A DNA stretch of 64,000 nt from an uncultured Verrucomicrobiota bacterium (GTDB lineage: Bacteria > Verrucomicrobiota > Verrucomicrobiia > Verrucomicrobiales > Verrucomicrobiaceae). Of this stretch, positions 44,601-53,829 are shown piece by piece (the first letter of the stretch is position 1; every line of letters starts with the position of its first letter). The notes beneath the pieces are model-generated. The model had not been told where the DNA came from and searched no databases. It worked only from the letters and a program-made list of their open reading frames with translations. Location of the stretch: positions 21,661-85,660 of the forward strand of contig CAILZI010000051.1 of NCBI GenBank assembly GCA_903838675.1. The letters run 5' to 3'. Made by a program: the position numbers and the translations under genes.

Positions 44601-47474
44601 ATCCGCCTTGTAGCCGACGACATAGGGGAGCGCGGCGACGAGGAAATTCTTGCCACTGCGCACGCTGCGTCCGCCATCGGCCTCAAAGCCTTCGATCAGC
44701 AGGCTCACCTGGAAGCAGCTCTTGTCGAAACGCTCCAGCGCCAGATCGAACTGCGCAGCACCGGTGTCATCCGTCGTCTGCTCGCCGAGATTGATCTTCT
44801 GACCGGCTTCGGTCTCTTCGTTGTCCTCCGCCTCCGGCAGTTGATTGTGGAAGATGAAATCGGGGAACTGAGCAAACGCGAAAGCACCCGGACTCAATTC
44901 CATCCGCGCCTTCAACAGGCGCTTCGCGGCCGGAAAGCCAAACAAGGTTTGCAACGAGACATCGGCTTTGATCTTGCTCGGCTGCAGCCATCCGGCGAGT
45001 TCGTTGCCGGTGAGCATCACCTCGATCTTCATGCGATCCGGCTGGAAGTCCTCCACCTTGAAAGTGGTCTGGCCAAGGCGGGTGCGCTTGTCCTCGTCGT
45101 CCTTCTTTACCAGATAAAGCCGTGCGATGTAGCGCCCCGTGGGGTCAGACTCATCGGTCTTCATCTTCACATCCATGAAGCCGTCTGCGGACAGCACGAT
45201 CTTCTGGGTGTCGATCACCTCGTCCTTGGCGTTGACCAGATCCATTTCCAGCGGCAGGCCGGCAAGACCTGCGGCCCAGTCGCGGCGCTTCAGCACCGCA
45301 CCCACATGAATGTCATCTCCTGGACGATACACGCCGCGCTCGGTGAACACGAAGGCCTCAAGAGCCTCCTTCTCCGAAGCCAGCACACCGCCAATGTCGA
45401 AACGTGAAAAGTCGAGCAGGCGGTCGGGGCGATTAAAGGGCAGGAAGGAGAGATCATTGCCCAATGTGGCGGTGATGGCGACGGGGCGCTTTTCCCGTAG
45501 GAAATTGCTCACGTCCGGCAGCAGCACGTGGCCATCGGCAGTGGTTTGCTGCAGCAGATACTCGCCGTTCTTGGCCAAGACCGTGATGGTGGCGCCGTTC
45601 ACGGGATCACCGTTCTTGATGCTCTGTACGAATACATCGCGTGAGCCGTCTGCGTTCTTCTTCACCATCAGTCCTAGATCGGTGACGAGCACAAAGCGTT
45701 TCGTTGTCGCCTGATCCATCACCTGCCAGTCATCCTCCACGGCATCGCCTTCCATGCGCTTCTTCGAGTCTTCCACGGGCTCCACCCCATCCGCGGTGAG
45801 AAAGAACAGGCCGCGTGATGCATCTGCATCCGAAGAGTCCTGCGATTGCAGTGCGCTGGCAAAGTCGATCATTGAGTAGCAGGCCTGGTACTCATTCTTC
45901 ATCGCAACCGGCTGCACGTGGCGCAGGAAATGGGCGATGTTGGATTCATCAAAGTTGTCGCCCATGGTGAAGTTGGGGTTGGCGAAGTCGCCTTCTGACA
46001 TCACGACGAGGTGGTTCACTTGCCGTGCAGGCACGCGTGCCATCTCCACGCGCAGAAATGGCACCCCGCGTGATTGCATCGAGAGCTTGCGCTCGCCATT
46101 GAGTGCGAGAATGCCGCCCTTGCCGAGCAGTTGCACCTCCTTTGGAAAGTCCGGTGTGGCTTCAAAGGCACGGAACTCATTGGCAAGCCGGAAGCCACCC
46201 AGGGCCTCGACACCTTTGGTGATACGCATAAACAGACGCCCCTGGCTTTCTGCGAGAAACTTGAACGCATGCCGGGTTGTCGCCGGATGATCATCGCTAA
46301 CTTCCAGTTCGACCGGCTTCAACGTTACGGGCGCATACTTTTTGAGTAAGTCGGTTGTCACATCATTCACACCGGGAGCCACGTCGTTGCCGTTCGCATC
46401 CTTGATCGTGAATTCCTCCGGCTCCTGCCAGACACTGAGGTGCTTGAGCAGATTTTCGGTTGTGACGTAGCCCTCCGTGCCGATGAACAAAAACTGCTCC
46501 GGCTCGCCATCCTCCGTCTTCAGGATTTCCGTGTTCGAACCGGCGATCTTGAAGCCGCTGTTCACGTCTGGCACACGAACTTTAGAAACGACATCCGCCG
46601 CCAGCGATTCGCCGCCGAGCATGCTGACGAGTTCCTTGTGCAGCGTGACCTTCACATAGTCCTCCTTTTCCGGCACCTGAATTCGTGTGGTGCGAATCCA
46701 AAATTCACGCTGGAATTTTCCTTCTGTGATCGTGAACAGCGTGTCCGGTTTCTGGCCTTTCCAGTCGAAGATTTTGGAGCCTCCCAAGACCTCCAGTGAG
46801 ACCAGGCGTTCGATCTGCGCCTTGTCGAGCGGATGGGTCGAAGTGAAACCCACGACGATGTTTTGCAGAGATGGATCACGCGGATCGATCTCGAACTCCG
46901 AACCCGTCAATGAAAGCCCCAGCGACGGCGTCCGCCCCTTCCAGCTTGCTTCCTTCAACTCCACTTCCTTTGGCAATTGCGCCGGATCAAGCTGCACCGT
47001 GAACGCTTGCCCCGCAGGCCAGTCTTTGGCTGGCGTGAAGACCAGCAGTTTGTCCGTGTTCCATTTCCACACACCTGCGTACGCTGGTGAGAGCGTGACA
47101 CCAGCCGCTGCCTTGCCCACGGCATCCAGCTTGGCCACCGAAACATTGAACTGCACCGTGATCGGCTGAGGTTGGGGCTTGTCTTTGATGATCGGCGTGA
47201 CACCCGGCATCAGGAGCGTCCCTTTGGCCTGCCGCACTTCAGTCCGCACCTGCGGCCGCGGCCGGTGCGCCTCCATATACTGACGAATCTGCGGCACGAT
47301 GAGGAACATCGCCCCGGTCAATACGATGGCGAAAGCATAGCAACCCGGATGTTTGGTCACATGATTATCTGCCGCCCGGGCAAAGCGCGGCATCCAGGCG
47401 GGCGGTTGGTAGTGAAATTGCCCAAACAAAGCACGCATCAAGCGCACTACCCACGAACCAGAAGAGTCGGACAT
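41610..47474 (-). CDS. yfhM: Bacterial alpha-2-macroglobulin family protein (YfhM type)
   Basis: A 1954-residue protein that traps proteases in the periplasm, normally working with PbpC. Markers: multiple MG-type beta domains, an MG-type FVFTERGVYRPGDDIHVGAVLKRRDW segment, and the thioester GCSEQ with Cys1497 in HEYPYGCSEQITSRA, followed by the helical thioester domain (ARDAGNAVPSALLEGARNRMRQ) and the MG10-type end. Unlike classic lipoprotein YfhM, there is no lipobox; the N-terminus instead has a cytoplasmic stretch and one membrane span (CYAFAIVLTGAMFLIVPQI), so it is tethered by a transmembrane helix. It is longer than the about 1650-residue E. coli protein. Confidence 0.92.
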   Translation of the reverse strand: MSDSSGSWVVRLMRALFGQFHYQPPAWMPRFARAADNHVTKHPGCYAFAIVLTGAMFLIVPQIRQYMEAHRPRPQVRTEVRQAKGTLLMPGVTPIIKDKPQPQPITVQFNVSVAKLDAVGKAAAGVTLSPAYAGVWKWNTDKLLVFTPAKDWPAGQAFTVQLDPAQLPKEVELKEASWKGRTPSLGLSLTGSEFEIDPRDPSLQNIVVGFTSTHPLDKAQIERLVSLEVLGGSKIFDWKGQKPDTLFTITEGKFQREFWIRTTRIQVPEKEDYVKVTLHKELVSMLGGESLAADVVSKVRVPDVNSGFKIAGSNTEILKTEDGEPEQFLFIGTEGYVTTENLLKHLSVWQEPEEFTIKDANGNDVAPGVNDVTTDLLKKYAPVTLKPVELEVSDDHPATTRHAFKFLAESQGRLFMRITKGVEALGGFRLANEFRAFEATPDFPKEVQLLGKGGILALNGERKLSMQSRGVPFLRVEMARVPARQVNHLVVMSEGDFANPNFTMGDNFDESNIAHFLRHVQPVAMKNEYQACYSMIDFASALQSQDSSDADASRGLFFLTADGVEPVEDSKKRMEGDAVEDDWQVMDQATTKRFVLVTDLGLMVKKNADGSRDVFVQSIKNGDPVNGATITVLAKNGEYLLQQTTADGHVLLPDVSNFLREKRPVAITATLGNDLSFLPFNRPDRLLDFSRFDIGGVLASEKEALEAFVFTERGVYRPGDDIHVGAVLKRRDWAAGLAGLPLEMDLVNAKDEVIDTQKIVLSADGFMDVKMKTDESDPTGRYIARLYLVKKDDEDKRTRLGQTTFKVEDFQPDRMKIEVMLTGNELAGWLQPSKIKADVSLQTLFGFPAAKRLLKARMELSPGAFAFAQFPDFIFHNQLPEAEDNEETEAGQKINLGEQTTDDTGAAQFDLALERFDKSCFQVSLLIEGFEADGGRSVRSGKNFLVAALPYVVGYKADAKLDYLGKDTAANVRFMAVGPDLKPLAPKDLMARLIQIKHVSVLTKQDSGSYAYVSTQRESMVSESRFALPVEGASYALPTNAAGEFRLELRDTDNNVVCATPFTVVGKGDMERSMERDAELGIKLARGTWNSGESLEASLSATYTGAGLITIERERVLGWQWFKAGTMASIQHITVPNDIEGSAYVNASFVRALDSKEIFTSPLSYAVDHFVANPDKRRVEVKIDAPEKVKPGDVMKIGFQAAKPCRIVIYALDAGIHQITDYKLPDPLAYLNRKRALEVDTEQLMDLILPEFSLIAQNKAFGGDADKPLRLNLNPFKRRKEPPVVFWSGLIAAGPERKEVSYTVPDYFSGKLNVMAVAVADDAVGRAETSSIVRGPLVLTPNVPFFAAPGDEFTASLTVANNLEGAEANAPISIVAQVTPHLEVIESPPGAVNVAAGKEDTVRFRVRVKDELGGAEITFKAEAAGQVVLRRATLSVRPAAPYLTNVQSGYFREKTQEVKVSRDMFPQYRKLNANVSALPLGLARGLESYLHEYPYGCSEQITSRAVSRLLLAKEVDFGFDAAESAQQLDAAFALLRSRQHSNGGFGYWDADAYAGLDYLSVYVTRFLTEARDAGNAVPSALLEGARNRMRQMTRLQVSSLDEAAIQAAAIYLLTRQGENTSTYVLNLRDNLRQKFQETWRGHLTAAYLAGTYALLQKRPEAVVLMQDYWAAVRKGKALGAWRGWYYLDPQVSQAEGFAVACKHFPELAGNFGYEDLAIVTEPLAHNRFNTISAATTILALKAYSDLAKQSGVRVSLTELARAGGTPNVLVPETTGLIQSNFSAQAGGLRFGLAQGGGRDLGAFYQVTEAGFDTGVPTQRIADGLEVFREILGPDGKAVSKLKVGEGALVRLTVRNVSPDALSNIAVLDLMPGSFELEPNGLKPGRGTIPGADYVDVREDRNVFFCGLGKGEVKTFSYRIKPIAAGSYVIPPAFAESMYDRGIKGRDGGGKVNVE

Positions 47475-47589
47475 AGATGTATAAATTGGTGACTGAGAGT
47501 AATCGAGCGGCCTTGACGTGCGCGGGGAATCTTATTGCGAAAATTGAAATTAATTCCCTTGATTCTGTCTGGGGAGCCAGAAAGCAAGC

Positions 47590-47635
47590 CCCCCGATAGT
47601 TCGGGGGTGGTGCAGGATCTCCTGCTCTGAGCCGT
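47590..47635. promoter_or_regulatory. Two hairpins in the divergent yfhM/DUF1592 region
   Basis: CCCCCGA (47590-47596) pairs with TCGGGGG (47601-47607) around TAGT, and GCAGGA (47622-47627) pairs with TCCTGC (47630-47635). They sit just upstream of the DUF1592 gene at 47647. They could be an attenuator-like leader structure or protein sites; nothing else in 47475-47646 is recognisable. Confidence 0.35.
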
Positions 47636-47646
47636 ATGATTGGCCA

Positions 47647-50088
47647 ATGCCCAACCGCGCCCTGCTCCCATGCCTTGTCACCACCCTGGTAGCCGCTTTC
47701 TGCGGAGCCGGAAAGGCCGCGCCTGCAGCAGTCCTCGACCCCAAGGTGCAGACCTATTTCGAGGAGCATTGCCTGAAGTGCCACGATGCCGATGTGCAGA
47801 AGGGAGACTTCCGCATGGACACGCTGTCCGCCAGGGTCGGCTTTGAAAACACGCCGCAGTGGCTGGAGATCATGGAGCGCATCAATTCGGGAGAGATGCC
47901 GCCGAAGAAGGAGAAAAGGCGTCCTGAAGCCACGTCGACCGCCCAGGTGGTGGAATGGATCGCGCACAAGATGAAGGAAGGCGAATCGGCGCGCATGGCC
48001 TCCCGGGCCAAGGTGAACTACAACCGCCTCACGCGGGATGAGTATGTGAACACGGTGCGCGACCTCCTCGGCGTGGAGTATGACGCGAAAGACCCGGGCG
48101 CCTTTCTGGAAGACCCGGAGTGGCACGGCTTTGAGCGCATCGGCTCGGTGCTGACGCTCTCGCCTTCGAACATTGAAAAGTATCTCGGCGCGGCGGAAAC
48201 GATACTGAACGAGGCCTATCCCGACATCATTTCTCCAGCGAAGAACGCGAAACCGGTGGTGCCCTTTGGTGGCTCAAAGCCCGTGCTCTATGAGGAGCAG
48301 ATCAGTGAACGACACCGCGAACGGCTGCGCGAGCTGGGCCTGCTGAACAAGGTGCGCTACGACATGTGGCCCGGAGACATCTTCCGCTATTCCTTGCTCA
48401 AGGACCCGCTGCCGGAGGCGGGGGTGTATGAGATCAGCTACACGCTCAGCGGCCTGAAGCCGGAGAAAGGACGCGCACCGCGCATCAAGGTCTATGAGGC
48501 GAAGCTGGACCGTGTGCTGTTCGAGCAGGACATCATCGCCCCCGAGGACAAGCCGATCACAGTGACCTTCCGTGCGCATTTGCCCAAAGGCCGCCCGAAC
48601 ATTGAGGTGTACAACGATGTGCCCGGGCCATCGAATCTGCCGCGCTCAGGCCGGCATGGAGACACGCCGTTCATCAGCACCAAAATGGGACGCATCCCGT
48701 GGCAGATGAAGCTCACGGATGAACAGGGGAAGCCGCGTTATCCTTTCCTCATCATGGACTCCATCTCGTGGCGTGGCCCGCTGCTGAGCGATGCAGAGAA
48801 GAAGCTGCGGGACGACTACATGCCCAAGGAAGAGGGCAACATGGAGCAGGTTCGCACCTGTCTCGCCACGCTGGCGCAGCGTGCTTTCCGCCGCCCAGTC
48901 ACCAATGAGGAACTGGATGGCTACATCGGCATCGTAAAAGCGGAACTCGCGGCCAAGGAAAAATTCCGCGATGCGGTGAAGGCGGGCATGCTTTCGATCC
49001 TTTGCTCAAAGAGCTTTGTCTTCATGGCAGAGGGAGATGAGAATGTGAGCCGCCAGACGCTGAACGATTGGGAAATCGCCTCACGCCTTTCCTACCTGCT
49101 CTGGAACACCATGCCGGATGCGGAGCTCTCCGCGCTGGCAGGGCAGGGCAAGCTGCGCGACAAGGCCGAGCTGTCAAAACAGGTGACCCGCATGCTTGCG
49201 GATGCGCGCTCGACACGCTTCACCGACTCCTTTGCCACGCAGTGGTTGCGCCTGCGCAAGGTGGGCATGTTTCAGCCCGACAAGAAGCTCTATCCCGACT
49301 ACGACAAGGCGCTGGAAGCCAGCATGACCGGGGAAACAAAGGCTTTCTTCCGTGAGGTGCTGCAGAGCGGCCTCACGCTTCGCGAGTTGATTCACTCCGA
49401 CTGGAGCATGATGAACGGGTTGCTCGCGCAATTCTACGGCCTGCCGGAGGCCAAAGGCACGAGTGACGAATATCAGCGCGTGTCGCTGCCCGCAGAAAGT
49501 CATCGCGGTGGGCTGCTCACGCAGGCCTCCATTCTTTCCCTGACGTCCGATGGCGTGCGGCATCGTCCCGTGCATCGCGGGGTGTGGGTGATGGAGTCCA
49601 TCTTTGGCAAATCGCCGCCGCCACCGCCGGCGAACGTCGATCCCATCGCCACCAACCCGGCGGCACCGAAGGCGACACTGCGTGAAAAGCTGGAAGCGCA
49701 CATCCACGATGCCAACTGCGCCTCCTGCCATGCGAAGATCGATCCGCTCGGCCTCGCCTTTGAAAACTACGACGCCATCGGCCGCTGGCGCACCGAGGAG
49801 GTCACGGATGGCATTGGTGCCAACCCGAAGGTCAAAGCGTCAGGCAAGCTGCCGGATGGTCGCGAATACCAAACCGCTGATGACTTCAAAAAGCTCCTCC
49901 TCGCAGACATGGACGCCTTCAACGCCACCTTCATCGAAAAACTCGCCACCTACGGCCTGCGCCGCAGCATGTCCTTTGACGACCGCGATGATCTCAAAGC
50001 CATCGCCGCAGAGAGCAAGGCGAAGGATTACCGCCTGAGAGACATCGTCGAGGCGTTCGTATGTTCTCACCTGTTCCAGAAACGCTGA
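47647..50088 (+). CDS. DUF1592-family cytochrome-type protein (cassette 2)
   Basis: An 813-residue exported protein (signal peptide LLPCLVTTLVAAFCGAGKAAP). It has an N-terminal heme motif CLKCH in the cytochrome domain (FEEHCLKCHDADVQKGDFRMD), DUF1587 (NRLTRDEYVNTVRDLLGVEYD), one central beta-rich module (DPLPEAGVYEISYTLSGL), DUF1592 (IASRLSYLLWNTMPDAELS, ATQWLRLRKVGMFQPDKKLYPDYD), DUF1588 with CASCHAKIDPLGLAFENYDAIG and the DUF1585 end (LRDIVEAFVCSHLFQKR). It is clearly different in detail from the relatives at 18419 and 57764. The DUF1552 partner follows after 21 bp. Confidence 0.93.
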   Translation: MPNRALLPCLVTTLVAAFCGAGKAAPAAVLDPKVQTYFEEHCLKCHDADVQKGDFRMDTLSARVGFENTPQWLEIMERINSGEMPPKKEKRRPEATSTAQVVEWIAHKMKEGESARMASRAKVNYNRLTRDEYVNTVRDLLGVEYDAKDPGAFLEDPEWHGFERIGSVLTLSPSNIEKYLGAAETILNEAYPDIISPAKNAKPVVPFGGSKPVLYEEQISERHRERLRELGLLNKVRYDMWPGDIFRYSLLKDPLPEAGVYEISYTLSGLKPEKGRAPRIKVYEAKLDRVLFEQDIIAPEDKPITVTFRAHLPKGRPNIEVYNDVPGPSNLPRSGRHGDTPFISTKMGRIPWQMKLTDEQGKPRYPFLIMDSISWRGPLLSDAEKKLRDDYMPKEEGNMEQVRTCLATLAQRAFRRPVTNEELDGYIGIVKAELAAKEKFRDAVKAGMLSILCSKSFVFMAEGDENVSRQTLNDWEIASRLSYLLWNTMPDAELSALAGQGKLRDKAELSKQVTRMLADARSTRFTDSFATQWLRLRKVGMFQPDKKLYPDYDKALEASMTGETKAFFREVLQSGLTLRELIHSDWSMMNGLLAQFYGLPEAKGTSDEYQRVSLPAESHRGGLLTQASILSLTSDGVRHRPVHRGVWVMESIFGKSPPPPPANVDPIATNPAAPKATLREKLEAHIHDANCASCHAKIDPLGLAFENYDAIGRWRTEEVTDGIGANPKVKASGKLPDGREYQTADDFKKLLLADMDAFNATFIEKLATYGLRRSMSFDDRDDLKAIAAESKAKDYRLRDIVEAFVCSHLFQKR

Positions 50089-50109
50089 TCGCACATTCCC
50101 CACACCCTT

Positions 50110-51471
50110 ATGAGCAATCTTATCCTGAACCGCTGGCGCATGAGCCGCCGCCAGATGCTGCGCGGCCTTGGTGCTTCGATTTCCCTGCCCTGGCTCAACT
50201 CGATGGGTGTGCTGCCAGCGCCGTCGCAGCCAAAGCGCAGTGTGTTTCTCTACATCCCGAACGGGGTGAACACGCTCACCTGGCAGATTGACAAGGCAGG
50301 TGAGGATTACGAGTTCACCAAGCCGCTGCAGTCGCTGGAAAAACATCGTGCCGACATCACGCCCATCAGCGGCCTGCATCATCCGATGGTGATTGGCAAG
50401 CATCACAACTGCGAAAAGGTCTGGCTCACAGGGGCAAACGTCCCCGGCGATGGTGGTGCCTTCCGCAACACTGTCTCCGCTGATCAGCTCATCGCCGAAG
50501 TGCAGGGCACAGCGACACGTTTTTCCTCACTGGAAATGGCCATCGAGGGCACCTCGCTCGCGTGGTCAAAGGACGGCATCCAGATTCCTGCTGAGCGCAA
50601 CACGCAGCAAATTTTCAACGTGCTCTTTGGCGTCGAAAAAGACAGCAAAGAGACCATTCGCCGCCGCCTCAGCCGCCGCGGCAGCATCCTCGATCTCGTA
50701 GCCGACGACGCAAAGCGCGTGAACAACAAACTCGGCAGCGAAGACCGCAGCAAGCTCGACGAATACCTCACCGCCGTGCGTCAGGTGGAAGAGCGCACCC
50801 GCCGCGCCGATGAGTGGCTGAACGTGCCCAAACCCGCGGTGCCCGCCGCCGAAGCCGCGCGTCTCCAGCGCAAGCTCAGCATGGCCGAAGCCGGCGAGTA
50901 CTACCGCCTTTTCTACGACCTCATGGTCATGGCCATTCGCACCGACTCCACCCGCGTCATCACCTGCGGCATCGGCGGTGAAGGCAGCGCCAGCGGCATT
51001 CCTGAGATTGGCATCCTGCAAACACGCCACGGCCTTTCCCATCACAACGGCGACCCCGAGCAGCTTCGCCGGCTGACCGAGACCGACACCTTCCTCATCG
51101 GCCAGCTCAGCTACTTCCTCGACCAGCTCAAGGAGCACAAGGAAGAGAGCACCCCCTTGCTCGACACCACGCAGGTCCTCTGGGGCAGCGGCATGGCCTA
51201 CGGTCACAGCCACGGAAACGCCAATCTGCCAACCATCCTCGCCGGCGGCAAAGCCCTCGGCTACAAGCACGGTACGCATGTGGATTTCAACCTGCCCAAG
51301 ATCGGCAAATACGACGTCAGCAATGCCACAGAGCACTACAAAATCTGCTCCCGCCCCGTGGACAGCGATGCCCGTGTCAGCAACCTGCTGCTCACCATGC
51401 TCCAGCGCGTCGATGTGAAGGCCGACTCGTTCCAGGACAGCGTCGGGCCGATCTCGCAGATTGTGGCGTAG
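50110..51471 (+). CDS. DUF1552 family protein (cassette 2)
   Basis: A 453-residue DUF1552 protein with a Tat-type signal ([23 protein letters not shown]). Conserved segments: [110 protein letters not shown] and the C-terminal [22 protein letters not shown]. It is the translational neighbour of the DUF1592 gene, in the common order (DUF1592 first). It belongs to a different DUF1552 subgroup from the proteins at 17126 and 60499, which resemble each other more. Confidence 0.92.
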   Translation: MSNLILNRWRMSRRQMLRGLGASISLPWLNSMGVLPAPSQPKRSVFLYIPNGVNTLTWQIDKAGEDYEFTKPLQSLEKHRADITPISGLHHPMVIGKHHNCEKVWLTGANVPGDGGAFRNTVSADQLIAEVQGTATRFSSLEMAIEGTSLAWSKDGIQIPAERNTQQIFNVLFGVEKDSKETIRRRLSRRGSILDLVADDAKRVNNKLGSEDRSKLDEYLTAVRQVEERTRRADEWLNVPKPAVPAAEAARLQRKLSMAEAGEYYRLFYDLMVMAIRTDSTRVITCGIGGEGSASGIPEIGILQTRHGLSHHNGDPEQLRRLTETDTFLIGQLSYFLDQLKEHKEESTPLLDTTQVLWGSGMAYGHSHGNANLPTILAGGKALGYKHGTHVDFNLPKIGKYDVSNATEHYKICSRPVDSDARVSNLLLTMLQRVDVKADSFQDSVGPISQIVA

Positions 51472-51510
51472 CCCCGGTCTGTTCCATCAATCTGCTTTCA
51501 GACCTTCTCG

Positions 51511-52734
51511 ATGCGCTTCCTTGTTCTCTTTTTCGCCATCTCACTAGTCCACGCCGAGGACACACCGAAATTCCGTACCGACGCTGATGGCCCAGTGAAA
51601 GCGGGTGAAAAGCGGAAGGCACCCAAAGACCGGAAGCCGGAAGATCCACCGGAGTGGTTTCAGCTCGTCGAAGGTCAGTTTCCACCAGAAGGCTCTGCCC
51701 ATGCGGTCACTGGAGAGCTGATGCACGTCGAGCACCTGGACCGCCAGTTTCAGATTCGCGTGGATCGCAATGACAGCCAGGAGCGCGGGATCTGGGATTT
51801 GCCGCTGGATGCTACGCTGCTGCCATACGGCTCGGTCTGGTATCTGGGCGCTCCTGCGGCCCTGCAGGACATCCCGCTGGGAACTCATTTGCACGGCCTG
51901 TTTTATCTGACCGATCCCGAGGACAAGACGCCGCTGCCGGACACCTGGTACAAGCGCAAGACGCCCGAGTGGGAATTCCGCCGCTGCCTCCGCATTGAAG
52001 ATGAGTACTCCTTTCATGCCCGGCAGAAGCAGCTTTGGAAAATCGACAGTGTGGACCTCAGCACGAAGAAGCTGACCGCAACGCTGCAGGACAAGGGCAA
52101 ACCCAGCGGCCAGCCCAAGCTCTTCGATCTGCTCAGCAGCACGCGCGTTTTCAAAGGCCAGGGCATCGCCGATCTCAAGGCTCTGCAACCCGGTCAGATG
52201 ATTCTCTTCAATCTCACCTGGGTCACACTCTACGGACCCGGCCGCATCACCGATGTCTGGCTGGATGAGCCTGCACGCGCGCTCGTCACTGCGAACCAGC
52301 TTGAACGCCATCGCAACTACATCCGCGAGCGCGGCCTGCCCGGATGGGTGAAGGATGTCGATGACGAGCAGCAGTTCGTCACCGTCATGTTCTTTGGCAG
52401 TGTCGATCCGAAGCTCTTCGACGAACTGAAAATCAAAGATCCCAATCTCCCGCCGCCGAAAGATGGCAGCCCGCCGCCTGTCGAGCCGCGCGGTGGTCTC
52501 GCCGTCGCACGCGACACCCTCATGGCTTATGATCCAGTGAACGATCGTAAAACCGGCAGTGTCCTCGAAGTGACAAAGGTTACCGTCGAACCCGGCAGCA
52601 GCGGTGTGCAGATGAAGATCAAGATGGATATGATGCTCGAAGGCTACCGTCCGAAACGCATCGTCCGCTTTTATCCCGAAACGTGGAAAGTCATCGCCAT
52701 TCCCAAGGAGGAAGAATACTTCGGGAAAGAGTAA
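51511..52734 (+). CDS. Secreted protein of unknown function, paralogue of the next gene
   Basis: A 407-residue protein with a short signal peptide (MRFLVLFFAISLVHAED). I do not recognise a named family. Its repeated beta-rich pattern (GELMHVEHLDRQFQIRVDRN, TLLPYGSVWYLGAPAALQDI, GQMILFNLTWVTLYGPGRI, GWVKDVDDEQQFVTVMFFG) matches the same order in the protein encoded directly downstream, suggesting a duplicated family of short beta-barrel repeats; the C-terminus binds nothing obvious. It is 39 bp after the DUF1552 gene, so it is probably expressed with cassette 2. Confidence 0.6.
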   Translation: MRFLVLFFAISLVHAEDTPKFRTDADGPVKAGEKRKAPKDRKPEDPPEWFQLVEGQFPPEGSAHAVTGELMHVEHLDRQFQIRVDRNDSQERGIWDLPLDATLLPYGSVWYLGAPAALQDIPLGTHLHGLFYLTDPEDKTPLPDTWYKRKTPEWEFRRCLRIEDEYSFHARQKQLWKIDSVDLSTKKLTATLQDKGKPSGQPKLFDLLSSTRVFKGQGIADLKALQPGQMILFNLTWVTLYGPGRITDVWLDEPARALVTANQLERHRNYIRERGLPGWVKDVDDEQQFVTVMFFGSVDPKLFDELKIKDPNLPPPKDGSPPPVEPRGGLAVARDTLMAYDPVNDRKTGSVLEVTKVTVEPGSSGVQMKIKMDMMLEGYRPKRIVRFYPETWKVIAIPKEEEYFGKE

Positions 52735-52769
52735 TCCACGCTCATTCACTCCACTGCTTTGATCTCATC

Positions 52770-53732
52770 ATGAAAACGCTCCTCACGGCGCTCGCCGTAC
52801 TGTCTCTCGCCAGCTTCGCTGCCGAAACACCTCCTGCCAAGCCCATCCCTGTGGTCACCCCGGGCCAGGTGATCATCCCGTTTGAAAAAATGCGCCGCAT
52901 CTGGGGCGAGCTCATCAGCATTGATCTCGCCACGCGCACGGGAAAGTTCCGCAATGAGAGCAACGACGAAGTGATGAGCTTCACCGTCATGCCGTATGCC
53001 GAGCTGCTGCACCATGCCACGCTAGGCGATCTTCAGGATTTTAAAGTGGGCGAGCGCGCCATCTTCCGCATGCATGTGAACGAAAAAGAGCAGTGGGTGT
53101 GGCTGACCTACATCCAGGACGAGATGAACATGATGAACGGCCACAAGGAGTACTTCTATGTGGAGCAGATCGACGCCGCAGCGGGGAAGCTCACCTGCAC
53201 GTGGGCAAATTTCGACAAGAGCTTCGTGCGTGAAAAGAACGTCGTCATCGAAACAGACAAGGACACGCGCTTCTGGAAAGCCGGACAGCCTGCAAAGTTC
53301 AGCGACATCAAGACCGGCGACAAACTCCGCACCAAAACCCACGGCGTCGGCAAGGGCAAAGTCCGCATGGCCTGGGAGGTCTTTCTCGATGACGAAAGCC
53401 TGCTCAAATTTCAGACGGAGCAGAAGGCCGTGCACGCCAAACGCATGCTCGAAGAAGGCGCTCCGGGCTATGTCGATGCCTCCAGCGGCACCCAGCTCAC
53501 GCTGACCCTTTTCAACGAAGGCGAAGAGCAGATCAAGCGTCTCAGGCAAGGCACCACCGTCCAGGTTGATCCTGCAGGTGTGGATCGCAAGCCCACCGCC
53601 GCTCCCATCACCGGCAAAGTCACCACCCTCGGGAAAAATGGCCGACAAACCCAGGTCACGCTCGAACTGACCGCCAGTGGCGAAAAGTTTCAGCCGACCG
53701 GCATAGCCCGGCTCTGGGTGGCAGACAAGTAA
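52770..53732 (+). CDS. Secreted protein of unknown function, paralogue of the previous gene
   Basis: A 320-residue exported protein (signal peptide MKTLLTALAVLSLASFAAE). Its segments GELISIDLATRTGKFRNESN, YAELLHHATLGDLQDFKVGE, VEQIDAAAGKLTCTWANFD, DIKTGDKLRTKTHG and GAPGYVDASSGTQLTLTLF follow in the same order as related ones in the protein at 51511. No catalytic motif is visible. The ATG at 52770 starts the signal peptide; the upstream open frame overlaps the preceding gene. The pair sits directly behind the second DUF1592-DUF1552 cassette, which is the only clue to its role. Confidence 0.6.
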   Translation: MKTLLTALAVLSLASFAAETPPAKPIPVVTPGQVIIPFEKMRRIWGELISIDLATRTGKFRNESNDEVMSFTVMPYAELLHHATLGDLQDFKVGERAIFRMHVNEKEQWVWLTYIQDEMNMMNGHKEYFYVEQIDAAAGKLTCTWANFDKSFVREKNVVIETDKDTRFWKAGQPAKFSDIKTGDKLRTKTHGVGKGKVRMAWEVFLDDESLLKFQTEQKAVHAKRMLEEGAPGYVDASSGTQLTLTLFNEGEEQIKRLRQGTTVQVDPAGVDRKPTAAPITGKVTTLGKNGRQTQVTLELTASGEKFQPTGIARLWVADK

Positions 53733-53829
53733 GGTCTGCAGCGATTCAGTTGCTCAGGTGCATTCCATGCGATTGGTCTAAAATGTGTAACTTTGAACTT
53801 TATATCTCCAAGGCAATCACAGAGCCCTC

